This document shows, piece by piece, positions 26,219-34,432 of a stretch of DNA of 64,000 nt; the first letter of the stretch is position 1; each line of letters starts with the position of its first letter. A program made the position numbers and the translations under genes. The notes beneath the pieces are model-generated. The model searched no databases and was not told the DNA's origin. It saw only the letters and a list, made by a program, of their open reading frames with translations. Source of the stretch: Pacificimonas pallii (GTDB lineage: Bacteria > Pseudomonadota > Alphaproteobacteria > Sphingomonadales > Sphingomonadaceae); NCBI RefSeq assembly GCF_019204005.1, contig NZ_JAGSPA010000002.1:124001-188000 (forward strand). Direction: 5' to 3'.

Positions 26219-26695
26219 TTAAGAAGAGGTGAGTGGTAATGCTGCCTGCATCGTAACCGCATCATGACTGCGGCCGTCTACACCTCGATAATACGCCTTT
26301 CGCTCACCAATTTGAGACAAGCCACAGGAACGATATAGTGCAAGCGCAGCCTTATTACTGCGCCTGACTTCTAGGTGTAAAAATACGGCGCCGCGCGCTT
26401 GTGCGGCAAGGGAGACCCGTTGAAGTAACGCGCGGCCCAGATTCATGCGACGTGCATGAGGAAGCGTCGCCACCAGCAGCAATTCCGCTTCATCCGCCGC
26501 GATACGGGCCAATGAGAACGCCGCGGGTTTGCCGCCGAGACTGGCCAGCTCTGCCCAGGTACCCGTCTGGGAAAGAGTCCCCGTGAGCTGGGTACTCGAC
26601 CATGACTCCCCATATGCCGGGTCGAAGGCGCAGCGCGCGATACTTGCGAGCAATGGCGCCTGTCCGGCGTCTGCCCTGGTGAACCTTGCCGTCAT
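26219..26695 (-). CDS. rimI: Ribosomal protein S18-alanine N-acetyltransferase-like GNAT (RimI)
   Basis: A 158-residue GNAT acetyltransferase. The acetyl-CoA loop motif appears as LPHARRMNLGRALLQRV (Q/RxxGxG/A variant) and LEVRRSNKAALALYRSCGL is the typical RimI motif B region. RimI acetylates the N-terminus of ribosomal protein S18. The gene overlaps tsaB by four bases (ATGA), and the tsaB-rimI pairing is widespread, which supports the name over other GNATs. Confidence 0.88.
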   Translation of the reverse strand: MTARFTRADAGQAPLLASIARCAFDPAYGESWSSTQLTGTLSQTGTWAELASLGGKPAAFSLARIAADEAELLLVATLPHARRMNLGRALLQRVSLAAQARGAVFLHLEVRRSNKAALALYRSCGLSQIGERKAYYRGVDGRSHDAVTMQAALPLTSS

Positions 26696-27303
26696 CGCTG
26701 GGGCGGCTTCGCGTCGGGCGCCCGCACGTAGAGCGGTGCTGGCGGCCTGTCCTGACCTGCGGGGGGAATGAGGGCGGCGACGTCCGCCATATCGGGCATG
26801 TCCGTGCCAAGAACGCGTACATGCGCCGGAATGACGATCATCGGCGTTCCCGTGCCAATAACAGCGCCGCCGACAATTGCGGCCTGCTCTGCCGGCACCG
26901 CAGCCGGTGGCCCGGTTTCACCGCCGTCACGGGTAAAGTGCTGAACAAACACTTCGCCGCGGCCGCCATCTAGGGCAACCGTGATTTCCGGTAGATCTGC
27001 GTGATCGCGAAAAGCGCGGGCGGCGAGGACTTCCGTAGAGGTAATGCCCGACACAGGGACATCCCATGCGACACCAAGGGCGCGGGCGGCGGCAATGCCG
27101 ACGCGCATGCCCGTGAAACTGCCAGGACCAATTTCGACCACAATGCTACCGGGTCTGGTCTCACCCAAAAGGGCGGCGATCATCGGTATCAGACGCTCGG
27201 CATGCCCCCGGCCAATGATCTCGTGAACGGCCTTCACGACCTTCGACCCGTCAATCAGCGCGAGCGAGCAGGCGCGGTGGGCTGTCCCAATCGCAAGCCG
27301 CAT
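26692..27303 (-). CDS. tsaB: tRNA threonylcarbamoyladenosine biosynthesis protein TsaB
   Basis: About 203 residues, an ASKHA-fold partner that supports TsaD in forming t6A37 on tRNAs. GPGSFTGMRVGIAAARAL is the highly conserved TsaB motif. The usual first strand LAIDTA reads LAIGTA here, so the aspartate is lost; TsaB is itself thought to be non-catalytic, so function may be kept. The open frame starts at 27324, but ATG 27303 begins at the conserved MRLAIGTA and lies just after the nitroreductase stop. Coupled to rimI. Confidence 0.92.
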   Translation of the reverse strand: MRLAIGTAHRACSLALIDGSKVVKAVHEIIGRGHAERLIPMIAALLGETRPGSIVVEIGPGSFTGMRVGIAAARALGVAWDVPVSGITSTEVLAARAFRDHADLPEITVALDGGRGEVFVQHFTRDGGETGPPAAVPAEQAAIVGGAVIGTGTPMIVIPAHVRVLGTDMPDMADVAALIPPAGQDRPPAPLYVRAPDAKPPQR

Positions 27304-27308
27304 CAAAG

Positions 27309-27902
27309 CTACCTGATCTCGCATGCCTCGTCGAAGCTGAGGCGCGGGCTGCGCGGAAACAGATTTTCCGTCGTGCCATGGCCTAGGCAGCAGAGAAAGT
27401 TCGGCGTGATGACGGTACCAGGGAAGAAAGCCTCTTTCACCTGATCCTTGTCAAAACCCGACATGGGTCCGCAATCAAGGCCAAGCGCACGGGCGGCAAT
27501 CATCAGATAGGCGCCCTGAAGCGTGGAATTTCGCGCGGCCGTTTCCGCGATCAGATCGTCGTTACCGACAAACCAGCTCCGTGCGTCGGCATGTGGGAAA
27601 AGGTCTGGCAGTTTCTCGTAGAACTCCATGTCCTGACCGATGATGACGGTCACCGGCGCAGACCTGATCTTGTCCTGGTTCCCCTCCATAGCGCATGCCG
27701 CAAGCTTTTCGCGCGCCTCTTCCGACTGACAGAAAACAAGCCGGGCGGGCGCACAATTCGCCGCTGTGGGACCCATGCGCATCAGTTCATAGATCGCATT
27801 GAGTTCCACCGCCGAAACGGGGCGCTCGGACCAGCTGTTATAGGTACGCGCATTCCGGAAGATCAGATCAAGATCCCGGTCGCTCAGAAGGTGATCGGAC
27901 AT
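27309..27902 (-). CDS. Nitroreductase family protein, RutE-like (malonic semialdehyde reductase type)
   Basis: A 197-residue FMN-dependent nitroreductase-fold enzyme. The RutE/malonic semialdehyde reductase signature is seen in FRNARTYNSW, MGPTAANCAPARLVF and LGLDCGPMSGFD. In E. coli RutE reduces malonic semialdehyde to 3-hydroxypropionate during uracil degradation; no other rut gene is here, so the physiological substrate is uncertain. I place the start at ATG 27902 because AAGGAG lies 9 bases upstream; an ATG at 27926 is in frame but precedes that Shine-Dalgarno. Ends 5 bases before tsaB. Confidence 0.88.
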   Translation of the reverse strand: MSDHLLSDRDLDLIFRNARTYNSWSERPVSAVELNAIYELMRMGPTAANCAPARLVFCQSEEAREKLAACAMEGNQDKIRSAPVTVIIGQDMEFYEKLPDLFPHADARSWFVGNDDLIAETAARNSTLQGAYLMIAARALGLDCGPMSGFDKDQVKEAFFPGTVITPNFLCCLGHGTTENLFPRSPRLSFDEACEIR

Positions 27903-27961
27903 AGGGGGAAGCTCCTTCAAATTCAAACCGGGCGTTAGCTACCTGCCCGGAAGTACACAAC

Positions 27962-28522
27962 CTATACTGCGCGGACCTCTTCGACCTCTGGCACATAATA
28001 ACGCAGCAGGTTCTCGATCCCGTTCTTCAAAGTCGCAGTGGAGGAAGGGCAGCCATCGCACGCACCCTGCATCTTCAGATAGACGATGCCATCTGAAAAT
28101 CCGTGAAAAACAATGTCGCCGCCATCGCCGGCAACCGCCGGACGGACGCGATCGTCAAGCAGTTCCATGATCTGCTTGCGAATGTCCGCCGTGTCGGGAT
28201 CCTCCTCGATCGCAGGCCCAGTCTCGGCGGCGACTTCATTCAGAACGGGCGCACCGCTGGCGAAATGGTCGACAATGACAGACAATATAACGGGTTTCAG
28301 GGTGACCCAGTCGGCGCCGGCGGGGTCGCGCGTGACGGAAACGAAGTCCGAACCGAGAAACACGCCCGTGACGTCGCCAAGCGAGAACAGCGCCGCCGCG
28401 AGCGGCGATGCTTCCGCATCTTCAGGCGATGCGAAATCATGTGTGCCGGACGGGCTGACCTGACGTCCAGGCTGGAACATGAGGGTGGCGGGGTTCGGTG
28501 TGGTCTGGGTCTGGACGTGCAT
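27962..28522 (-). CDS. NifU family iron-sulfur cluster scaffold/carrier protein (NfuA-type)
   Basis: A 186-residue protein with an N-terminal Nfu_N domain (residues 1-90, starting MHVQTQTTPNPATLMFQPG) and a C-terminal NifU-like domain with the cluster-binding CxxC in GACDGCPSSTATLKNGIE. Such proteins hold or pass [4Fe-4S] clusters to enzymes such as aconitase. GGAGA stands 7 bases before the chosen ATG; the frame is open 18 codons further up. It follows the universal stress gene by 50 bases on the same strand. Confidence 0.93.
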   Translation of the reverse strand: MHVQTQTTPNPATLMFQPGRQVSPSGTHDFASPEDAEASPLAAALFSLGDVTGVFLGSDFVSVTRDPAGADWVTLKPVILSVIVDHFASGAPVLNEVAAETGPAIEEDPDTADIRKQIMELLDDRVRPAVAGDGGDIVFHGFSDGIVYLKMQGACDGCPSSTATLKNGIENLLRYYVPEVEEVRAV

Positions 28523-28572
28523 GACTGGTCTCCGCTGTCTTTGATCGGATGTGGCGCGGACAGCCGCACCCT

Positions 28573-29127
28573 TCAACCCTGCGCGTCATCCTGACCCCGA
28601 TTATAATCGGGGACGTCGTCGGCGGCGACGTTGCCGGTCAGGCGATCGATCGCGGCAATGTCGAGCGCGCCGGGGACGATGATGATCACCGCAGGCAGCG
28701 CGCCTGCCCGCTCTCCGGAAAAATACTGGACGAGGGTGCCGGGCGCGCCCTTTGCGGCAGCGCCGAGCACAAGCGCGGACAGGCCGGGATCGGCGGCAAG
28801 CGCCTCGGTGACTTCATCCGTCAGCTTTCCCTTGCGGATCAACAGGGACGGGCGGATGCCGGACAGGGCAATGACTTCGTCAGCCGCGCGGGCAAGCACC
28901 GATTCCGCTTCTTCCTGTGCCTCCTCGGCGATCATTTCCTGCACGCCGCCCCATTGCAGAAACTCCGGAGGCGCGATGACGTGAAGCAGGGTCATCGATC
29001 CATTGATCGACTTCGCCCGGCCAGCGGCATAGCGCAGCGCACGCGCGGATTCCTCGCTATCATCCACGACAAGTAGATAGCCGGGACCGCTATGATTGGG
29101 CGCGCGGGGGCGCTCCTCTTCGCTCAT
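28573..29127 (-). CDS. Universal stress protein family
   Basis: A 184-residue Usp-domain protein. YLLVVDDSEESARALRYA is the first strand and helix, MTLLHVIAPPEF the second, and LSALVLGAAAKGAPG resembles the ATP-binding G-x-x-G-x9-G loop region in a degenerate form. A short N-terminal and an acidic C-terminal tail flank the domain. Its ATG overlaps the stop of the DUF2333-like gene. Cytoplasmic stress-related nucleotide-binding protein; the specific role is unknown. Confidence 0.88.
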   Translation of the reverse strand: MSEEERPRAPNHSGPGYLLVVDDSEESARALRYAAGRAKSINGSMTLLHVIAPPEFLQWGGVQEMIAEEAQEEAESVLARAADEVIALSGIRPSLLIRKGKLTDEVTEALAADPGLSALVLGAAAKGAPGTLVQYFSGERAGALPAVIIIVPGALDIAAIDRLTGNVAADDVPDYNRGQDDAQG

Positions 29128-30062
29128 GCCAGTCCTCCGCGAATTCTGGCCAGGGCTGAAACGGCGCTGCGCAGAAGATAGGCCTGTTCCGTTCGGTCGC
29201 CATTAGTGAGGATCAGGGGATCGGCAGCCGAAACGCGGTCCAGTGTCTCGATCGCTTCCGCCATCAGGCCGGTAAGTTCGCGTTCCCGCAGAACGGGTTC
29301 GAAATCCGACTGGATACCGCGCAGCAGGATGGCGGAGGCGTAGGCGCGACCCCGTGTCTGCTGATAGTCGAGCGGGTCGGCATCGGCGTTTGCCAGCATG
29401 GCCGCGTCAAATCCGCGGACGTCATCGGCCAGTTTCGCACCGATGACCGTGATCAGCGCGCGCGCATCCACAGCTCCCGAAGGACGCGCCGCCTCGCCAT
29501 CGGTCAAACGCGTATTGAACCGCGCATAGGCCGCGCTCGCATCCTCGATATGGCTTCCGGCGCTCGCGCCGATGAACGGGAAGTCGCCGTGAAAGACACC
29601 GCGCGTCGGCGGAACGGCATAGTCTTCGGCGGCATCCATAAGGTCGTCATCATCGCTCCGGCCCAGCACCGCCGACACGCCCGACAAGACATCGTGAATG
29701 CCGGTCTGGAGCGCGGGCATCGCTTCGCGAAAGCCGTGCGGCTTCAGCCAGCCGTCATTGGGCGTCCAGCCGCCGCGATCAAGCTCTGCCATGCCAAGGG
29801 CCGCGAGCCCGCCAACGGTAACGCTGCCCCCCGGCGGCAGCTGTTCCACTGACGGTCTGAGCGTGAGGTCGGTACTCTTATCCTCCAGCACCCAGCCAAG
29901 AATTCCCCAGTAAAATACGGCGATAATGACAAGAGCGCAGAGCGCGAGCAGCCATCGCGGCATCGCCGCCAAAGGTGCCGGTAGCCGCGAACGAGTCCGC
30001 TTTTCCTGCTGTTCCAGCGAGCGCACCAGCCATTTGCGGCGCAAATTGTCGATAAAGGTCAT
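29124..30062 (-). CDS. DUF2333-like membrane-anchored protein
   Basis: A 312-residue protein with a basic cytoplasmic N-terminus (1-33), one transmembrane helix (about 35-57, WLLALCALVIIAVFYWGIL) and an extracytoplasmic domain. GGWTPNDGWLKPHGFREAMP followed by LQTGIHDVLSGVSAVLGR resembles the DUF2333 family as I remember it (G-W-T-P-N-D-W near a predicted helix bundle). The function of that family is unknown. Overlaps the universal stress gene downstream by four bases, so the two are co-expressed. Low certainty on the family name, high certainty that it is a real gene. Confidence 0.72.
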   Translation of the reverse strand: MTFIDNLRRKWLVRSLEQQEKRTRSRLPAPLAAMPRWLLALCALVIIAVFYWGILGWVLEDKSTDLTLRPSVEQLPPGGSVTVGGLAALGMAELDRGGWTPNDGWLKPHGFREAMPALQTGIHDVLSGVSAVLGRSDDDDLMDAAEDYAVPPTRGVFHGDFPFIGASAGSHIEDASAAYARFNTRLTDGEAARPSGAVDARALITVIGAKLADDVRGFDAAMLANADADPLDYQQTRGRAYASAILLRGIQSDFEPVLRERELTGLMAEAIETLDRVSAADPLILTNGDRTEQAYLLRSAVSALARIRGGLA

Positions 30063-30073
30063 AGCCAGTGAGC

Positions 30074-30748
30074 CTAGACGTATTTTGCGGCGAGGTCAGC
30101 ATAAGACGTGATTGTCCAGTCGGCCGGTTCATCCGCCGCGGCCGCGCACCACTCTGTGACCCATGGATGTGAGCACATGGTATCCTGATAAATGCCCGCG
30201 TCGCCGTTCAGCGTGACGCCATAGGTGCGAAACCGCATCACGACCGGCGCGAACATCATGTCGGCAGCGCCGAAACTGCCGAACAGATAGGGGCCGTTCG
30301 TGCCATATTCGCGTCGCGCTTCGGCCCACAGGCCGGAAATGCGGGAAACGTCCTTTTGGGTGTCGTCCGTCAGGCGGTATCCGGGATAACTCGCCAGCAC
30401 ATCCATCGGACATTGCGACCTGAGCGACGTAAATCCGGCATGCATCTCCGCGGCGATGGAACGGGCAAAGGCACGGGCTGCGCCGTCGACCGGCCAGTAG
30501 GCGGCCTGTCCGTAGCGATCGGCGAGCCAGTCGATGATGGCTAGCGATTCCCAGATCGCGGTGCCGCCGTCCCACAATGTCGGCACACGGGATGAGGGCA
30601 TGAGTGCGGGGTCGGCCTTCTTCTCCCACCACTCGTCCGTCATCATCGGAACGACGAGCTCGTCAAACGGCTGGCCGCTTTGTTTTACCGCCAGCCAGCC
30701 GCGCAGGCTCCAGCTGGAGTAGCGTTTGTTTCCCATGATGATGCGCAT
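30074..30748 (-). CDS. Glutathione S-transferase family protein
   Basis: A 224-residue GST. The N-terminal thioredoxin-like domain starts MRIIMGNKRYSSWSLRGWL, where the serines after KRY take the catalytic position, and GTAIWESLAIIDWLADRY is the usual Glu-Ser glutathione-binding motif. The C-terminal half is the all-helical domain. The start at 30748 has AGGGG 8 bases upstream; the open frame extends further but without homology. Single-gene unit or head of the leftward DUF2333-usp run; 12 bases before DUF2333. Confidence 0.9.
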   Translation of the reverse strand: MRIIMGNKRYSSWSLRGWLAVKQSGQPFDELVVPMMTDEWWEKKADPALMPSSRVPTLWDGGTAIWESLAIIDWLADRYGQAAYWPVDGAARAFARSIAAEMHAGFTSLRSQCPMDVLASYPGYRLTDDTQKDVSRISGLWAEARREYGTNGPYLFGSFGAADMMFAPVVMRFRTYGVTLNGDAGIYQDTMCSHPWVTEWCAAAADEPADWTITSYADLAAKYV

Positions 30749-30821
30749 CGGTTCGGCCCCTTCGGTATTGAGGGGGAAGCATAACCGAGGAAGGGAATGG
30801 CTGTCAGCTAAACTTGGCAAG

Positions 30822-30846
30822 GCCGCCGGACAGGCCTGTCCGCGGC
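30822..30846 (-). terminator. Strong palindrome downstream of engB, candidate terminator
   Basis: A perfect 16-base palindrome CGGACAGGCCTGTCCG (30827-30842) is extended by GCCG and CGGC on the outside with one bulge. It lies 18-42 bases past the engB stop, before the GST gene, so it is placed to end the rpmH-rnpA-yidD-yidC-engB transcript. No T tract follows, so it may act with Rho or only stabilise the 3' end. Confidence 0.4.
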
Positions 30847-30863
30847 TGTTCGTCCCGACCCGC

Positions 30864-31487
30864 TCAGGACCTTGCGGCGTCCAGAATGGTCACCCTGAGC
30901 TCGTCAACGCCGATATTCTTTTCAGAACTTGTGACCGCGACCCCGGGAAAAGCCGCGGGGCGTTTGATGATCGCCTGGGCGACACCCTCCGCCACCGGGC
31001 CGGTGTTCTTCAGCTTGTCGCCCTTCGTCAAAACCGCCTGCCACGTCACGGCAGCCTCGTCGAGAAGGTCCATGATTTCCTCATCGACCGCCTTTACGCC
31101 GCGGCGGGCATCGATCAGCAGCATGACGCGCTGCAGGTTCCGGCGTCCGCGCAGATAATCGAAAACAAGGCGTTTCCAGGCATTGACGACCTGCTTCGGT
31201 GCCCTGGCATAGCCATAGCCCGGCATGTCCACCAGACGCATGCGTGGCGGCTCGCCCACCGGGAACAGGTTCAGCAATTGCGTTCGTCCAGGCGTATTCG
31301 ACGTGCGCGCCATGCCGTGCTTCGTGGTCAGCGCGTTGAGCAGCGATGACTTGCCCACGTTCGAACGGCCGGCAAAGGCGATCTCCGGCACGTCGTCGTC
31401 AGGAAGCTGTGCAAGATCGGCGACCGATTTTGAAAAGGACGTGCCGTCGCGGAACAGATCCCGCGCGAATTTTTCCTCGCCGGTCAT
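30864..31487 (-). CDS. engB: Ribosome biogenesis GTPase YihA/EngB
   Basis: A 207-residue TrmE-Era-EngA-YihA-type GTPase needed for 50S subunit assembly. G1 is [15 protein letters not shown]2 [10 protein letters not shown]3 DMPGYGYA and G4 TKGDKL, so all GTP-binding motifs are intact. It starts 10 bases after yidC and is the last gene of the rpmH-rnpA-yidD-yidC-engB operon, the usual alphaproteobacterial order. Confidence 0.96.
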   Translation of the reverse strand: MTGEEKFARDLFRDGTSFSKSVADLAQLPDDDVPEIAFAGRSNVGKSSLLNALTTKHGMARTSNTPGRTQLLNLFPVGEPPRMRLVDMPGYGYARAPKQVVNAWKRLVFDYLRGRRNLQRVMLLIDARRGVKAVDEEIMDLLDEAAVTWQAVLTKGDKLKNTGPVAEGVAQAIIKRPAAFPGVAVTSSEKNIGVDELRVTILDAARS

Positions 31488-31497
31488 GCGATGATCG

Positions 31498-33207
31498 TCA
31501 CTTCTTGTCCTTGATCGGCTCGGGCACGGGGTCGGCGGGATATTTCTTGATCAGCAGCCATTGCTGGCCAATCGAAACGATATTGTTGACCATCCAGTAG
31601 AGCTGCAGACCGGCGGCGAACGGTGCCATGATGACCATGAACACCCAGGGGAGGATCGAGAAGACCTTCTTCTGCATCTCGTCCATGGGAGCGGGATTCA
31701 GCTTGAACTGAATGAACATCGTGATGCCCAGCAGGATCGGCAGAACGCCAATGGCAATGAAGCCCGGCGGGTCGAACGGCAGCAGGCCAAACAGGTTCAC
31801 CGGCGTCAGCGGGTCGGGCGCGGACAGATCCTTGATCCACAGCGCGAAGGGTTCATGGCGTACATTAATGGAGAGGAGCAGCGTCTTGTAAAGTGCGTAG
31901 AAAATCGGGATCTGCAGGAAGATCGGCAGGCAGCCGCCAAGCGGGTTTGCTTTCTCTTCCTTGTACAGTTTCATCATTTCCTGCTGGAGCTTCTGTTTGT
32001 CGTCCTTGTAGCGTTCCTGAAGCGCCTTCATTTTTGGCTGCACCCGGCGCAGTTTCGCCATGGATTCATACTGCTTGTTCGCGATCGGGAAGAGCACGAT
32101 GCGGATGATGAGAACGAGGCAGATGATTGCCCAGCCAAAATTTCCGACAATCTCGAACAGCCAGGACAGCAGGGCATGGATGGGTCGGACGATGATGCGG
32201 AACCAGCCCCAGTCGATCGAGCGTTCAAATAGCGTGATGCCGACGACGTCCTGATAGCGTTCCAGAACATCGACTTCCTTTGCGCCTGCGAAAAGACGGA
32301 AGCTGCTGTTCCCGGCGCTGCGCGGGCCAATCGCCAGCGGGTCACCCTGCATCGTCGCCTGATAGCGTTCGCCGCTTGCGCGGAAATTGGTGCGGACTGC
32401 GGCTTTGTCATCCGCGATCACCGAAGCGAGCCAGTATTTGTCGGTGAACCCCAGCCAGCCGCCAACGCTCGCATTGTCGACGCGGCCGCCCTCATCGACG
32501 ATGTCCTCATATTCGACATCGCTGAACTCGCCATTGAAGACACCCAGCGGGCCGACATGCGCGTTGAACGTGCTCTCATCGGGACCGGTGCCGTCACGGG
32601 CGATGAGTGCGTAGGGGCGGGCAACCACGGCCTCCGAACCGCGATTTTCGATACGCTGGCGCACGGTGAACAGGTAATCCTCGTCAACCGACAGCTCGAT
32701 CAGGAAGCGCGCGCCCGCACCGTTCGTCCAGGCAAGAGTCACGGGCGTATCGGGTGTCAGTTCCGTGCGATCGGCCGTCCAGACGGTGTCGGCATTCGGC
32801 AGGTCGCCCTGTCCGGTCCAGCCGAATTCGGCGAAATAGGATTCATCGGCGCCCGACGGCGAGAAAAGGCGAATGTCGTCCTTGCCCGCGATCGTCTGGT
32901 GGTGACGTTCCAAGAGCAGGTCGTCGATGCGCGCACCGGTCAGATTTACGCTGCCGATAAGGGACGGGGTCGCGATCCTGACGCGGTCGCCCTCCGACAA
33001 TATTTCCGCGCGGTCGCGCTTTGCGGCCGGCGCCATGCCGACCGGGCCGGCGTCGGTGTTATCGAGAATAACCTGTTCGCCATCGACGATCTCCGTCGAC
33101 GGTTCATTGGCCGTCGGGAAGAAGCGGTCCGAAATGGCGCTCCAGCCGAACAGGATGGCGATGCTCAGCAGCATGGCGAGCAGCAGGTTACGATTTTCGG
33201 AGGTCAC
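31498..33207 (-). CDS. yidC: Membrane protein insertase YidC
   Basis: A 569-residue Gram-negative YidC. It has the first transmembrane helix (5-25), the large periplasmic beta domain (about 55-340), and the conserved Oxa1 core of five helices with the amphipathic coiled hairpin ([18 protein letters not shown]). It inserts inner-membrane proteins alone or with SecYEG. The start is GTG at 33207, overlapping the yidD stop as GTGA, so yidD and yidC are translationally coupled. Confidence 0.97.
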   Translation of the reverse strand: MTSENRNLLLAMLLSIAILFGWSAISDRFFPTANEPSTEIVDGEQVILDNTDAGPVGMAPAAKRDRAEILSEGDRVRIATPSLIGSVNLTGARIDDLLLERHHQTIAGKDDIRLFSPSGADESYFAEFGWTGQGDLPNADTVWTADRTELTPDTPVTLAWTNGAGARFLIELSVDEDYLFTVRQRIENRGSEAVVARPYALIARDGTGPDESTFNAHVGPLGVFNGEFSDVEYEDIVDEGGRVDNASVGGWLGFTDKYWLASVIADDKAAVRTNFRASGERYQATMQGDPLAIGPRSAGNSSFRLFAGAKEVDVLERYQDVVGITLFERSIDWGWFRIIVRPIHALLSWLFEIVGNFGWAIICLVLIIRIVLFPIANKQYESMAKLRRVQPKMKALQERYKDDKQKLQQEMMKLYKEEKANPLGGCLPIFLQIPIFYALYKTLLLSINVRHEPFALWIKDLSAPDPLTPVNLFGLLPFDPPGFIAIGVLPILLGITMFIQFKLNPAPMDEMQKKVFSILPWVFMVIMAPFAAGLQLYWMVNNIVSIGQQWLLIKKYPADPVPEPIKDKK

Positions 33208-33458
33208 CGGTGGATTGTCCCTGTTTTGCCGTGCGGCATGTGTTTGTCACGAGGTACGGGGTCATAGCCCGAACCGCCTAGCGGATGACAGCGCCCAATG
33301 CGCCGAAGTGCGAGCCAGCCGCCCTTTATCGTACCGTATCTGGTCAGCGCCTCTATGGCATATGCCGAGCAGGTCGGCTGGAAACGGCATGTGGGCGGCA
33401 GGAGGGGGGAGCCAAAGCGCTGCCAGCCGCGTACCAGAAGGAGGGGCAGGCGGCGCAT
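33204..33458 (-). CDS. yidD: Membrane protein insertion efficiency factor YidD
   Basis: An 84-residue YidD. The family core [20 protein letters not shown] with two conserved cysteines is present, followed by [18 protein letters not shown] carrying the third cysteine. YidD sits at the inner membrane through an amphipathic N-terminal helix and aids YidC-dependent insertion. It starts 3 bases after the rnpA stop. Confidence 0.95.
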   Translation of the reverse strand: MRRLPLLLVRGWQRFGSPLLPPTCRFQPTCSAYAIEALTRYGTIKGGWLALRRIGRCHPLGGSGYDPVPRDKHMPHGKTGTIHR

Positions 33459-33461
33459 GAA

Positions 33462-33827
33462 CTAGACCCGGTCTCGCTTCGCAATCGCCCGCGGAAACGC
33501 ACGCGAAAGGTCACTGACGAGCTTCGCATAGTCGACCCGGAGGCCGCCGGAGCGGCCAATGAGAACGACGTCATGGCCGGGCGGTGCGGCGGCGGGAAGA
33601 GCGTCGCGTGCCGCCGCGCGCAAACGGCGCTTCAGCCGGTTGCGCGTAACGGCGTTGCCGATCTTCCTGGTAACCGTAAAGCCGACGCGAACCATGTCGT
33701 TCCCATCTGCGCGGGGGTGCAAGAGAAGCACGAAAGCGTCCGTTGCGGCGCGCATGCCCCGGTTTGCGGCAAGGAAATCGCGGCGCTTTTGCAGCCTTGC
33801 GACCCCAGGCCGATTGACTGATGTCAG
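33462..33827 (-). CDS. rnpA: Ribonuclease P protein component, proposed CTG start (or extended start enclosing rpmH)
   Basis: The protein subunit of RNase P, which supports the catalytic RNA in 5' processing of tRNAs. [14 protein letters not shown] is the conserved N-terminus and [16 protein letters not shown] the basic RNR motif helix. Between the rpmH stop and RLQKRRDF there is no ATG, GTG or TTG in this frame. A CTG at 33827 overlaps the rpmH stop as CTGA and gives 121 residues, the family length. The only canonical starts further up are GTG 33968 and ATG 33965, which lie before the rpmH start and would make a 168-residue protein whose ORF fully encloses rpmH out of frame, as in Thermus. 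I annotate the CTG form. Confidence 0.85.
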   Translation of the reverse strand: MTSVNRPGVARLQKRRDFLAANRGMRAATDAFVLLLHPRADGNDMVRVGFTVTRKIGNAVTRNRLKRRLRAAARDALPAAAPPGHDVVLIGRSGGLRVDYAKLVSDLSRAFPRAIAKRDRV

Positions 33828-33958
33828 GCGCTCAGCTTCTTGCGGCCCTGACGGCGGCGTGCGTTCAGGATCTGACGGCCCGATTTCGTCGCCATGCGCG
33901 CGCGGAAGCCGTGCCGCCGCTTGCGGACGAGATTGGAGGGCTGAAACGTGCGCTTCAT
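33824..33958 (-). CDS. rpmH: 50S ribosomal protein L34
   Basis: A 44-residue protein, [20 protein letters not shown] at the start and QGRKKLSA at the end, the full L34 sequence pattern. It is a very basic structural protein of the large subunit. AGGTGATG just upstream serves as Shine-Dalgarno and itself contains the extended rnpA start codons. First gene of the operon rpmH-rnpA-yidD-yidC-engB. The stop overlaps the proposed CTG start of rnpA. Confidence 0.97.
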   Translation of the reverse strand: MKRTFQPSNLVRKRRHGFRARMATKSGRQILNARRRQGRKKLSA

Positions 33959-33979
33959 CGGACATCACCTGTTCTTAAC

Positions 33980-34024
33980 AAAAGAAAAGGTCGCCTGCCG
34001 ACGAGATTACCTCGCGGGGCGACC
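33980..34024 (-). terminator. Terminator-like stem-loop in the rpmH leader (candidate attenuator)
   Basis: On the minus strand GGTCGCC (34018-34024) pairs with GGCGACC (33989-33995), with an inner CGAG/CTCG hairpin, and is followed at once by TTTTCTTTT (33980-33988). This is the shape of an intrinsic terminator, yet it sits between a good promoter and the rpmH start, ending 22 bases before the ATG. It may attenuate the operon, or end a short leader RNA. Confidence 0.55.
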
Positions 34025-34038
34025 GCCTATTGCCGATC

Positions 34039-34067
34039 CACATATTTCCCCGGACGGCAGAAGTCAA
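34039..34067 (-). promoter_or_regulatory. Promoter of the rpmH-rnpA-yidD-yidC-engB operon
   Basis: TTGACT (34062-34067) and TATGTG (34039-34044) on the minus strand are separated by exactly 17 bases, a near-consensus housekeeping sigma promoter. The start of transcription would fall near 34031, giving a leader of about 75 bases that contains the terminator-like stem. Confidence 0.6.
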
Positions 34068-34132
34068 TCATCTAAGCCCGGCCCGTACGGCAATCGCCGC
34101 GCGTAACCCTGATCGGATGTCCGCCGAATGAA

Positions 34133-34432
34133 ATGACGATGAACCGTTCAACGATCAGCCTGGCGTTCGCCGCATTCATGGTCAATCCCGCGATGGCCCA
34201 GCTGGACGCCGCGGCGCGCCCATTCATCAATCGCGGCCGGGCTTCCCGCCTGAACGGGGACGATCTCGTCGCCTCGGGCCTCTTCCTCTGCTATGCCGAA
34301 GACGTCGGCGGAAGAGACAAGGTGGTGGCGGATGCCTTGTCTTTCGCTAATGACAGGACCCGGGCGCTGGTCTCGGGTCGCAGGAAATGGGATGAAACCG
34401 ACGATGACTGGGACCTCAATGACGCCCGATAG
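34133..34432 (+). CDS. Small exported protein, unknown function
   Basis: A 99-residue protein that I do not recognise. The first 23 residues look like a Sec signal peptide (basic start, ISLAFAAFMVNPAMA, cleavage after AMA). The mature part is polar, with one cysteine (FLCYAEDVGG) and an acidic end (DETDDDWDLNDAR). Its last 14 bases overlap the start of the TVP38 gene, so the two are likely co-translated. It is divergent from rpmH. A second ATG at 34139 is an equally good start. Confidence 0.55.
   Translation: MTMNRSTISLAFAAFMVNPAMAQLDAAARPFINRGRASRLNGDDLVASGLFLCYAEDVGGRDKVVADALSFANDRTRALVSGRRKWDETDDDWDLNDAR

Noticed and set aside
26692-27303. TsaB with LAIGTA in place of LAIDTA as a sign of a broken gene
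   Set aside because: The rest of the protein and the rimI overlap are intact, and TsaB is considered non-catalytic, so one changed residue is weak evidence.
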